A stretch of 64,000 nt of DNA from Nitrospira sp. SG-bin1. Lineage in GTDB: Bacteria > Nitrospirota > Nitrospiria > Nitrospirales > Nitrospiraceae. This document shows, in pieces, positions 25,159-33,364 of the stretch. The DNA is taken from positions 69,649 through 133,648 of the forward strand of contig LVWS01000044.1 of the NCBI GenBank assembly GCA_002083365.1, in the 5' to 3' direction. Position numbers and translations under genes: made by a program. The notes beneath the pieces were generated by a model, which saw nothing but the letters and a program-made list of their open reading frames with translations, did not search any database and was not told the DNA's origin. The first letter of the stretch is position 1. Every line of letters starts with the position of its first letter.

Positions 25159-26058
25159 CTACCGGAGGACCTCTCGACGAGCCATGTCGAAAAGCGCGAC
25201 AACGACAGGATGTTTCAGTCTCCGCTCGACCGTGATGGCATAGAATTTTTGTTTGACTGAGTCGACCCGTCTTACGACCTGCACTTGATACTGCCGACAG
25301 ATTTCTTTTTCCATGGCCGTCGAGCCGGGAAACAACCCATGTCCTTCTTGCCCGAAAGCTTTAAGCGTGGCGCTATCTTCAAACTCGCCGATGACAGTCG
25401 GCATCAAATCCTGTCGTCTCAACCAGTCATCCAACGACCGCCGGAGCATCGTGTTGGAGGTGGGCAATAAGAGCGGTGCGCCATTCAAACATTGTGGAAA
25501 GTTGCGACGATAGCGCGCGGCCAACGGCGATCTCGCAAAGAAGGTAATCCCTGACTCACCCAGGAGATGGTTATAGGCTTGCACCTTGATCGTCGGTGGC
25601 GCCGGTGTGTCCGCAATGACCAAATCCAGTCCGTGGATTGCCAGGTCGGCCAAGAGCTGATCCAGCTTATCTTCCCAGCAAACCAGACGCACGCCTGGGA
25701 ATCGCCTGAAGGTCGACTCCAAAAGTCGAGTGGCCAACAGCTTCGGTACGACATCGACGATGCCGACGGTGAGACGAACGGCGCGGCCGCTGCCACGCCC
25801 CTTCACCGTGTTCATCAGGTCCTGTCCTATGGAGAAGATATCTTCGGCGTGTTTGAAGATGATGCGGCCCATTTCCGTCAAGACAAGGTGCCGGCCTTCC
25901 CGCAAGAACAACTGCTCACCCAACCGGTCCTCAAACACCCGAAGTTGTGCGCTGATCGTCGGTTGAGCCAGCTGAAGCTCTTCACAAGCTTTGGCGATGG
26001 TCCCGTGTTTCGCAACCGACCAAAAATACAGAAGATGATGATAATTGAGCCACTCCAT
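25159..26058 (-). CDS. LysR-family regulator, NhaR-like
   Basis: 299 residues. The N-terminal MEWLNYHHLLYFWSVAKHGTI followed by AQPTISAQLRVFEDRLGEQLF is the NhaR-type LysR helix-turn-helix; a substrate-binding domain follows. In E. coli NhaR responds to Na+ and activates nhaA. Start set at the ATG at 26058 by alignment of the family N-terminus. No antiporter gene adjoins it, but the window holds Na+-linked candidates (SbtA, the Dab/Mps complex). Flanked by the intact and the broken copies of the 23924 lipoprotein. Confidence 0.88.
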   Translation of the reverse strand: MEWLNYHHLLYFWSVAKHGTIAKACEELQLAQPTISAQLRVFEDRLGEQLFLREGRHLVLTEMGRIIFKHAEDIFSIGQDLMNTVKGRGSGRAVRLTVGIVDVVPKLLATRLLESTFRRFPGVRLVCWEDKLDQLLADLAIHGLDLVIADTPAPPTIKVQAYNHLLGESGITFFARSPLAARYRRNFPQCLNGAPLLLPTSNTMLRRSLDDWLRRQDLMPTVIGEFEDSATLKAFGQEGHGLFPGSTAMEKEICRQYQVQVVRRVDSVKQKFYAITVERRLKHPVVVALFDMARREVLR

Positions 26059-26110
26059 GGGGGCCGCACTATACACTGAAGTTCTCGACGACTCCAGGCG
26101 TACGCCTGAA

Positions 26111-26224
26111 AAGGATTACGCCGGCTAGGAAGAGAAGTGGCCGGTGATAGAGCACCATATTTATGTGATTGCCGATGCACTCACGACCGCCTTGGTGAAG
26201 CAGTGTCCGACGAAGTTCATGTAA
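26111..26224 (+). pseudogene. Remnant of the 23924-24562 lipoprotein
   Basis: Reads KDYAG*EEKWPVIEHHIYVIADALTTALVKQCPTKFM*, matching the last 38 residues of the lipoprotein, with TAG in place of a Glu codon. Nothing homologous is seen upstream because the LysR gene begins there. Shows that a duplicated block was later truncated at this point. Confidence 0.85.
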
Positions 26225-26370
26225 TCGGCGCCTGCCGGCGCTGCCGAGTCCCTCCTTAGGGAGATCTCGTGTCAATGGTTCCTGAGGAAGGATCCGACCA
26301 TTGTTTTGCTGAACAGGGGAGAGCCCGGCGGTCATCCATGAACCTCGCCCGGTCCGTTGTGCGCCCCGGC

Positions 26371-29300
26371 TTAACTCGCCGTGAGGTCCAGCGTGGTCTC
26401 GACCTGATCGTTCTCCGCGTAACCATCGATCCTCGTTCCCGGTATAGAGATACGGTCGGCCGACACCGCGGCCCGATTCACCAAGAAGTTCAGGACCTGC
26501 ATCGCCCGCTCATGCGCCAGTCGGCGAAGGTCACTCTCATCGACCGTGATGGCCTTCAAGAGACGGGCCCGAAGGTCTTCAGCGACGTTGAAGCCCTGAT
26601 CATTCCCCAACCCGGACGGAAGTTCTCCAAACGTCTCAAGGTACAAGGCTTGAATCGCCTCTTCATCTGTCGCCTCTCGAGCAGAGGCGGTCGTCGCATA
26701 TGTTTCGCTTGTCAGAGCTTGCTTGACGGAGGCCAGCCGCTCCTGGAATTTCCCCTGGCGCAACGCCATGCCATCTGCAACGAGGTCCGCTACTCCGGTC
26801 ACTTCCAGTTGCAGACCCGGCCGATCTTCCAGCGTCCTGGCTAGCGTGAGTAACTTGTGCTCGTCTTCGCGCGGCACTTCAGCACTGCCGACGGCAAAAC
26901 GGATGTGGTTCACTTCCTCCTCACCCCTGCCTCCTCCAAACGTGCCCAGCCATGCGAAGGGTGCCGCGACCACCTTCTGAAAGACGTTCACGGCGACGTT
27001 CCATAACAGCCTGCCGTAATGAAAATTCGGGTCGTTTAAGTCGCCGCTGACCGGCAGACGGACATTGATGCGCCCTTGTTGATCTTTGAGTAACGCCACA
27101 ATCAGCTTGACGGGGAGGGAGATTGCGTCTGGACTGTCCACTTTCTCGCCCAGGGTCAATTGATCGATGATCACCTCGTTCTCGGCCTCCAGATGTTGAT
27201 GGGCCAGGCGATACGCGATGTCCATCGACAGCTTGCCTTGCTCGATGGGATACCCGGCAAATTTGATGGCGTAGGGCGAGAGGTCAGGGAAATTGACGTT
27301 CTTGAACGAAACATGCAGATCGGTAAAGGCCTCGCGACTCAAGGGATTCATCGTGCCGACAATGGTCACGGGCGCAGACTCTTCCACTGCGCCACGGAGA
27401 TCCACTTCCGCACGGGCTGCGTCGTTCGACGAGAGATGACGTATGGAGCCGTTGAGGCGAGAGATACTCGTGTCGACCTGAGGATGAATGGAAAAATCGG
27501 CAAAATGCGCCGACCCATCGACGATGTGGACAGCGTCGATCGTCGTCACTCTGGACTGGCTCAGTGTGGAAGCGGGCTGATTCCCTTCCGGAGTGGTGCC
27601 CGCATCATTCTCTCGCGGCTTCATCACTGTGTTCAGATTCAACGTTCGGTCTTCAGTTAAGATCACATCGACGTACGGCTGTCGCATCATGATCTCCCCG
27701 ATTTCCAGACCGCCGGCTGGAAGTCGTACGTCGACGGAGCTTGCCGCCACAGTGTCCCAATTCACCAAGTCTTTTTTGAGTTGGGCATGCGTCGTCTTGA
27801 GGTTCGTCACGCTGGCATCCCCTTGGAAACGAAAGGAGGACGTCGGTCCTGCGGCATAACGGACTTGCCCTGCCACATTTGCTTCCCCTTCCTTGATCTC
27901 AACGTGTGCGACCTCCTCCAGATACGGCTGGACTGAAGCCAATGGAAGTCGCGACGCGGTGATCGTGACATCCGCACCGGGAGGAGCCGGCGTGATCTTT
28001 CCAGCCACCGTGAGTGCGCCGCGGTTGTCGACCGACATGGAAGCCGCCAGTCGAACGGGCTTTGTAGCTGGGTAAGTCGCATGCGCGAGCCTGAGGTCGA
28101 GCTGTGACAATGTGACTCGAACAGACTGCGCCGGCCGCTGGTCTTCAATCATCGCGCGGTATCGATCGATCTCGGCCTTGTCGATGCGCGCCGTCCAGAC
28201 CGGCGACGCGGCTTGCTCGGCGAAGGACGTCTGAACGGCGTGCGAGGACCGCTCTGGCTCCGTCGCGAAGAGCCGCTGAAGATTGAACCGCCCGTCTCGC
28301 TCGATGACCGCCAGCACTGAGCCGTTGTGCGACACGACATGTTCAATGGAAACGTGATGCCGACGCAAATCGAACCCGATGCCGCGCACCGCCAAGGAGG
28401 GCAACACGATGAGCTGTTGCTTGCCGTCCTGTTCGAACAGGGTCAGATTGTTCACTTGCAGGGCGCCATCCCATGTCTTAATTTGTAGCCCTTCCTGTTT
28501 CCGCCCGACGACATAGGACGTCTCGGCCTGCAACGTTCCCTCGCGGATGTCCCACTTCACGATGCCTTGCGCATACTTCACGAAGTCGCGAAGTCGGATC
28601 CCAGTCAGCATCAATCGCCCTTTCGAGCCCAACGGATCGAGCGTCAGGTCACCGCTGACCGTCAGCGCACCGGTCTCGTTGAGCACCCCCGATGCGACGA
28701 ACCGGAGCGGCATCGTCCCAGGGTAGGCCACATGCTCAAGGTCAAGATGGAGCTTGGACAGTGCGAATCGAACCGGTGTCGCGGTCCGTCGGTCTTCAAT
28801 CACCGCGCGGGAGTCATTGATCACGACCTTGTCGATACGAGCCTCCCAGGCTGACGATGCGGCTTGTTCTCGAGAGGCCGGTCGAACGTGACCTAACGAC
28901 CGCTGTGTCGGGACAGTCAGCAGTCGCTGGAGATTCATCCGGCCGTCTTTCTCGATCACGAGCTGGACGGCCGCCGAAGAGGATTCGACATGACGGATAC
29001 CTACGCGATGCTCATTGAGATCACACTCCATGCCCTGCACGGCAAAAGCGGGGAAGGCGATAATCGTGCCCGTGCTGCCCTTTTCAAGCACAGTCAGATT
29101 GTTTACCTGTAGACCGCCATTCCACGTCTTGACTTGCAGCCCTTCCCGTTTCCCCTCGACGGCATAGGCGGTCTCGGCCTGCAGCGATCCCTCGCGCACC
29201 TCCCACTCCACCGTGTCTTGGATAGACTCCCAGAGGTCGCGAAGGTTGACACCGGTCACCGTCATGCGACCTTCTGAGTACAAGGGATTGATGAGCAGCC

Positions 29301-30021
29301 GACCGTCCCCGACAAGCGTGCCTCCCTGATCCAACTCCGCCCTGACCGTAAAGGCGTTGTCCTGTGCCTGGCGCGACCCAAAGTTCTTGAGAGCAAACCA
29401 CACATGGACCCTGTTGTCATACGGGGTGCGCGATCGGTCGTGGAACTCAATGTCGCCATTCTCAACGTCGAGCGCCTGAATCATGACCGCAGGAACGGCA
29501 GGATCCTGTACCTTGTGGTCCTCCCTTATCTCTGCTGATGCCGCAGCCGGCGAAGACGTCGTCGCTTCATGTCGAAGGAGCGTACGGACGTTCAGGTGTC
29601 CACCTTGATCAATTACCAGTCGAGCATACGGACTCTGCAGACGAATGTGCTCGAAGGTCCACGTGCGGGTCATCACCGACGACAGCGAAAGGTCGACGAG
29701 CAGTTCGTCAAAACCCATCAGTGTGGTGTGGTCCGCTTCCTTGACGTCGAAGCCTCGGACTGTGAGTACCAATGTGAACGGGTTGAGTTGGACATCCGAA
29801 ATACCGACGGGTTTCCCAAGGTAGGCCGACACGGTCTCGGGGATTTTCGTCTGGAGGTACCAAGGGAGCGCGACAAAGCCAAGCAGCGCATAGAGCGCGA
29901 TGACGCAGGCAAGGATGGCAACAATGATGGGACGATGATGCCCGCTCCGGTGAGGCGCGTCGGCGGGATGTCCAGATTCTGGCTCTATGATACTCGCATC
30001 GCGGTGAATGATCGCCGGCAT
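26371..30021 (-). CDS. Giant AsmA-like DUF748 protein
   Basis: 1216 residues. One N-terminal TM helix (about 31-53), then a long periplasmic beta-rich region of AsmA/DUF748 type, the kind of protein thought to carry lipid between membranes (TamB/YhdP relatives). Two segments of about 100 residues (about 270-370 and 487-590) are internal repeats: both contain LQAET(A/S)Y, LQ(V/I)KTW(N/D)G, LQVNNLT and (M/F)NLQRL. The C-terminal part from about 1040 carries an OmpA-like LRFAVGSAEVP..DEHKL motif. The ATG at 30021 is preferred because the upstream extension is not protein-like. Confidence 0.85.
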   Translation of the reverse strand: MPAIIHRDASIIEPESGHPADAPHRSGHHRPIIVAILACVIALYALLGFVALPWYLQTKIPETVSAYLGKPVGISDVQLNPFTLVLTVRGFDVKEADHTTLMGFDELLVDLSLSSVMTRTWTFEHIRLQSPYARLVIDQGGHLNVRTLLRHEATTSSPAAASAEIREDHKVQDPAVPAVMIQALDVENGDIEFHDRSRTPYDNRVHVWFALKNFGSRQAQDNAFTVRAELDQGGTLVGDGRLLINPLYSEGRMTVTGVNLRDLWESIQDTVEWEVREGSLQAETAYAVEGKREGLQVKTWNGGLQVNNLTVLEKGSTGTIIAFPAFAVQGMECDLNEHRVGIRHVESSSAAVQLVIEKDGRMNLQRLLTVPTQRSLGHVRPASREQAASSAWEARIDKVVINDSRAVIEDRRTATPVRFALSKLHLDLEHVAYPGTMPLRFVASGVLNETGALTVSGDLTLDPLGSKGRLMLTGIRLRDFVKYAQGIVKWDIREGTLQAETSYVVGRKQEGLQIKTWDGALQVNNLTLFEQDGKQQLIVLPSLAVRGIGFDLRRHHVSIEHVVSHNGSVLAVIERDGRFNLQRLFATEPERSSHAVQTSFAEQAASPVWTARIDKAEIDRYRAMIEDQRPAQSVRVTLSQLDLRLAHATYPATKPVRLAASMSVDNRGALTVAGKITPAPPGADVTITASRLPLASVQPYLEEVAHVEIKEGEANVAGQVRYAAGPTSSFRFQGDASVTNLKTTHAQLKKDLVNWDTVAASSVDVRLPAGGLEIGEIMMRQPYVDVILTEDRTLNLNTVMKPRENDAGTTPEGNQPASTLSQSRVTTIDAVHIVDGSAHFADFSIHPQVDTSISRLNGSIRHLSSNDAARAEVDLRGAVEESAPVTIVGTMNPLSREAFTDLHVSFKNVNFPDLSPYAIKFAGYPIEQGKLSMDIAYRLAHQHLEAENEVIIDQLTLGEKVDSPDAISLPVKLIVALLKDQQGRINVRLPVSGDLNDPNFHYGRLLWNVAVNVFQKVVAAPFAWLGTFGGGRGEEEVNHIRFAVGSAEVPREDEHKLLTLARTLEDRPGLQLEVTGVADLVADGMALRQGKFQERLASVKQALTSETYATTASAREATDEEAIQALYLETFGELPSGLGNDQGFNVAEDLRARLLKAITVDESDLRRLAHERAMQVLNFLVNRAAVSADRISIPGTRIDGYAENDQVETTLDLTAS

Positions 30022-30312
30022 CGTCACGCCCTTGTGGCGCGCTTCAATCTGTTCTATCCGTATTGGCTCAGCGTTACAGCTAGCCTTGTAGCAAAAGCTG
30101 GTGTTCTTGCTAACTGGATCAAACCCCAGGAAAAAAGAACCTGACCGAACGTGGATGGAAGGCAGGAGCGCGCTGGCTCCTTGCTCCTCGGCGCGGATCG
30201 GAGCGCCACGCACAATCATCCATCCGATAATGATTGGTTTCACCACAGACCTATCAAACAGGTCAAACATGCAAACACAGGGGAAGCTGCCAGAAATCTT
30301 GCGGTGGGTGCC

Positions 30313-30387
30313 AGGGGTCTTCCTAGTACAACACAAAATAGGATACCTACATAGTAATCTCTGCCTGGAGAAAACCCCTATTTTTTT
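30313..30387 (+). promoter_or_regulatory. Possible attenuator leader before the diguanylate cyclase
   Basis: AGGGGT (30313-30318) can pair with ACCCCT (30374-30379), which is followed by A and seven T residues, the shape of an intrinsic terminator. An overlapping CCAGG (30311-30315) can instead pair with CCTGG (30364-30368), giving a mutually exclusive fold. The diguanylate cyclase start follows. The long loop makes this speculative. Confidence 0.25.
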
Positions 30388-30429
30388 ATGGATCGTGGCA
30401 GTACAGCACGGGCAAGCAAGAAGAAAGTG

Positions 30430-31152
30430 ATGAGCCAATATGTCTCATCTCTCTCTATTCGACCAAGCCGTACCAACGGCACATTTAGCTTCCTGCGCCT
30501 TGTACGTGACGGTCCCGCACGAGGGCAAAGACTCCGTGAAGTCGTACGCCAACTTCAGAAAGCAAATCAGAAGTTGCTTCGCCTTTCCTGCTTGGATGGT
30601 TTAACAGGAATTGCCAATCGACGGAAAGTCGATGAAGTCTTGGATTGTGAATGGAGGCGGGCGCTTCGGCTGGCGACTCCGTTGTCACTGATCATGTTGG
30701 ACATAGACCGATTCAAAGCCTATAACGATTCGAAAGGCCATACTGCTGGTGATGAATGCCTGAGGCGAATTGCCTCGGCCTTGTGTAGCGTCGTCAATCG
30801 CTCTGGGGATGTAGTGGCGCGATACGGCGGCGACGAGTTTGCGGTCATTCTTCCCGGCACCGACATTGGCGGCGCCGCTCGAGTGGCGGAACGCCTCAGG
30901 CGTCGAGTCGAATCGTTAGGAATCACCCATTCGGATGGAGAACGCGTGACTGTCAGTGGAGGCTATGCCGGCATCGTGACCGGTAGAACAAACGCCTCCC
31001 CCACCGACCTCATTACGGCTGCGGATCACGCGCTCTACCAGGCGAAGCGAGACGGACGCAATCGGATCAGACCGCAAGAACGAGCGACCAATCACGACTT
31101 GTTGTCCGCCGCCACTGACTATGTGCGATCTCCCGCTCGGATGTGTCTCTAA
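30430..31152 (+). CDS. Diguanylate cyclase (GGDEF)
   Basis: 240 residues. Short basic N-terminus, a coiled-coil helix (REVVRQLQKANQKLLRLSCLDGLTG), then a full GGDEF domain with RYGGDEF (GGDEF at 133-137) and an RxxD inhibitory site (RSGD) five residues before it. Makes c-di-GMP from two GTP. No sensor domain, so it is cytoplasmic and its input is unclear. The start at 30430 is tentative; an ATG at 30388 abuts a poly-T run and has no ribosome site. Confidence 0.85.
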   Translation: MSQYVSSLSIRPSRTNGTFSFLRLVRDGPARGQRLREVVRQLQKANQKLLRLSCLDGLTGIANRRKVDEVLDCEWRRALRLATPLSLIMLDIDRFKAYNDSKGHTAGDECLRRIASALCSVVNRSGDVVARYGGDEFAVILPGTDIGGAARVAERLRRRVESLGITHSDGERVTVSGGYAGIVTGRTNASPTDLITAADHALYQAKRDGRNRIRPQERATNHDLLSAATDYVRSPARMCL

Positions 31153-31168
31153 AGACGCCATTCATTAA

Positions 31169-31189
31169 GGCACAGGTCAATCCTGTGCC
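31169..31189 (+). terminator. Hairpin after the diguanylate cyclase
   Basis: Perfect 8-bp stem GGCACAGG / CCTGTGCC with a 5-base loop, 17 bases past the stop. No U tract. Confidence 0.55.
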
Positions 31190-31604
31190 GGATCTCGGAT
31201 CCGACAAATGATCCGCACCCTTCATGAACAAACGGTCACTCGGTAGAGCCTCATGTGTCATTGATCATAGGCAGGGGCACTCGCCGTTTCTTGGGTCTCC
31301 GATATCGAGTAGCGGAGCTTCCGCTCCGAGGGTAAGGTGAACGGCGACGGCCCTGCCGGAGGAAGCGGTGTCGATCTGGAAAGGACCGGTGATGGCGGTC
31401 AATGTCGAAGCCGGCCAAGGTCAATCTTCTCATGCAAGTATTGATCGAAAGAAAGGCCGAATTTCGCAAGCCGATCAGGACGACGTTCAATAATAGCAAA
31501 CAGAGAGCGGCCTCGCCGCGGGTAAGGTGTTGTAAATTTATGTCTCGTAAGCGCTACTGAGGGCTGTTGGCTCATTCTAAAGTTAGACCTCAATGATATG
31601 ACTC
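31190..31604. other. Intergenic region, possible decayed coding DNA
   Basis: About 415 bases. Contains a hairpin CGGAGC-TTCC-GCTCCG at 31313-31328. On the minus strand two short adjacent frames (31399-31593 and its downstream neighbour) have protein-like stretches but no joint frame, which might be a relic of an old gene. I see no functional gene. Confidence 0.3.
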
Positions 31605-32390
31605 ATGCTTGTACATGTGATTGCAGACTATGGCATCGGTGACCTCGCTTTTGCCGAAGTCATTCAACGAATTAAATTCCACTTGCCTGATGCGGAACCC
31701 ATTTCCATGCCGGTTCCCACCTTTTCAACGTTGGCGGCCGGGTTCTGCATCGCGCAGCTCGGTTGGCACATCGCCCCACCCGGCACTCTTATCTATCATA
31801 ATGTGGCGCCGCGGGAAGATGATCCGGCGAGCCGACCAGAAAATGCCGGCGAACGTCTGGCCTATGCCCAGTTGTCGACGGGCGTCCGCGTAATCGGCGT
31901 GAATGCAGGCTATGCTCTGTCCTTCATCAAGGATATGGCCGAAACATTGCGATGGGCCGCCTCCCCCGCGGAAGGAAGCCAATTCCGTTCTCGGGATATC
32001 TTCCCGCAAGCCGCAGCCGCTGTCGCGCTCGGACTTCCCGGCGCATTAGGTGATGCGATCGACGTTCGACTGATCCCGGACCCGCCTCCCTCAGTGGTCG
32101 CCTACGTCGATGGCTATGGCAACATGAAGACGACGATTCCCTATAATCCTGAGAAAGTTCGCCCGGGTAAGCGCATCCACGTGCGAATTGGGGAGATCAG
32201 TCATGAGGCGATCGTGAGTGATGGCGCCTTTGCCGTTCGTCACGGAGACATGGCGTTCGCCCCAGGCAGCAGCGGCTGGCAGTTACCTCACGGAAGCAAC
32301 CTACGTTGGATGGAAATCTTTCTACGTGGCGACAATGCCTGGAGCCGGTTTGGGAATCCTCCCGTCGGCTCGTCTGTCGTGATCAGCTGA
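31605..32390 (+). CDS. SAM hydroxide adenosyltransferase-like (DUF62) protein
   Basis: 261 residues. N-terminal ADYGIGD at the place of the family TDFG..D motif, a middle PPGTLIYHNVAPRED resembling FPpGTVhvaVVDPGVG, and a C-terminal small domain with YVDGYGNMKTT like DrFGNLvTN. DUF62 enzymes hydrolyse S-adenosylmethionine to adenosine and methionine (related to fluorinase). Some motif positions differ, so a changed substrate is possible. The ribosome site is weak. Confidence 0.6.
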   Translation: MLVHVIADYGIGDLAFAEVIQRIKFHLPDAEPISMPVPTFSTLAAGFCIAQLGWHIAPPGTLIYHNVAPREDDPASRPENAGERLAYAQLSTGVRVIGVNAGYALSFIKDMAETLRWAASPAEGSQFRSRDIFPQAAAAVALGLPGALGDAIDVRLIPDPPPSVVAYVDGYGNMKTTIPYNPEKVRPGKRIHVRIGEISHEAIVSDGAFAVRHGDMAFAPGSSGWQLPHGSNLRWMEIFLRGDNAWSRFGNPPVGSSVVIS

Positions 32391-32503
32391 TTGTAAGCCA
32401 CTACACTTGACCTGATGTCACTCGGCGGAGAGAAAGGCTGAGAACGATCGTAGGAGACATTCGGCGAATCTCAATTCGGTGCAAAGTCTTACAAACACTC
32501 GTC

Positions 32504-32523
32504 GCCGGCGTCATATCGCCGGC
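32504..32523. terminator. Bidirectional hairpin between convergent genes
   Basis: Perfect 7-bp stem GCCGGCG / CGCCGGC with TCATAT loop in the 255-base gap between the DUF62 gene (plus) and the MpsC-like gene (minus). Confidence 0.55.
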
Positions 32524-32645
32524 CTACTGTCCCGCTCAGGCGCTGCACCCCATGATGTACGAGCTCTCGTCCCGTGGTCTTCGCGGCAATATGCGCCGTG
32601 ATCCGGCGCTTGAGGAAGGCCCGCAAAGACTGGGCAGGCTGTCAA

Positions 32646-32990
32646 CTACCTGTTCCCGTTCTGAAGCTCCCGATCCACGGTAAAGACAAAGACCCGCTCA
32701 CCGAGTTGTACATCAATATCGGTAAAGAGTCCGAGGACTTTGGCTCCGGTTATCTCGCTCACTTGCTCACAGAGCTTTTCGCGGCCCTGCGCTATCAAGT
32801 TTTGCCTTAGCCGCTTCACCATTTCAACACCTTCCACAGTCTTGGCGAGCTGGCGCTCCGCCGGCGTAAGGACGCCTTTCAGTCGGACGACGACCAAATC
32901 CCGTGCAACGAGCGCGCGAACCTCATCAGGACCACGCCCAAGAAACTCTTGTTCGAATTTGATAATCGCGTTGCGAATCGAGTTTTCCAT
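32646..32990 (-). CDS. MpsC/YbcI-family protein (DUF2294)
   Basis: 114 residues from MENSIRNAIIKFEQEFLGRGP, the DUF2294 pattern, with a middle VVVRLKGVLTPAE and C-terminal ITGAKVLGLFTDID. In Bacillus subtilis ybcI lies by the DUF2309 gene ybcC, and in Staphylococcus aureus mpsC accompanies mpsA (NuoL-like) and mpsB (DUF2309). Here it is divergent from the NuoL/DabA operon. The precise role of the family is not settled. The start could also be the ATG at 33008. Confidence 0.85.
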   Translation of the reverse strand: MENSIRNAIIKFEQEFLGRGPDEVRALVARDLVVVRLKGVLTPAERQLAKTVEGVEMVKRLRQNLIAQGREKLCEQVSEITGAKVLGLFTDIDVQLGERVFVFTVDRELQNGNR

Positions 32991-33131
32991 GGGTTCTTCG
33001 GCCGTCATTATAGGGCCGTATGAGGAAGCGAACAAGCACGGTCCTAGGTCTTTCGCTATAATCAGCGACCGTACGATAGGTCCTCCTGTTTCGGCTCCCA
33101 TGGGTGAAAGACCTGGTTCTCCATTTCGAGC

Positions 33132-33158
33132 TTGACGCTATACTCCACACCATATTAT
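33132..33158 (+). promoter_or_regulatory. Possible promoter of the Dab operon
   Basis: TTGACG (33132-33137), a 15-base spacer and TATTAT (33153-33158), about 200 bases before the first NuoL-like start and within the 374-base divergent gap. The spacer is short of the ideal 17, so this is tentative. Confidence 0.3.
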
Positions 33159-33364
33159 TCATTGAAGTAGTCACCAAATGGCGTTTTGTCTATCACACGA
33201 TTGCCTGTGGATGGACAGGACGCCTTATTCTTCCGTCACGGGCCGTAGGGCGACCGGCAGTTCGTACGAGAGGCCGGTCGCAGTACAAGCCAACCGAGCT
33301 GCGCCGATGGGCGGTCGAGCATGCCGGTTGGCTTTCGTGTTTTTACAATCCTTTTGAGGCAATG

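Noticed and set aside
30241..30340. c-di-GMP (GEMM) riboswitch before the diguanylate cyclase
   Set aside because: The conserved GEMM core and tetraloop receptor are not present; only generic hairpins.
30022..30438. 139-residue N-terminal extension of the DUF748 protein
   Set aside because: Cys-rich, unlike any family member, and it covers the divergent gene's leader; the membrane helix fits a start at 30021.
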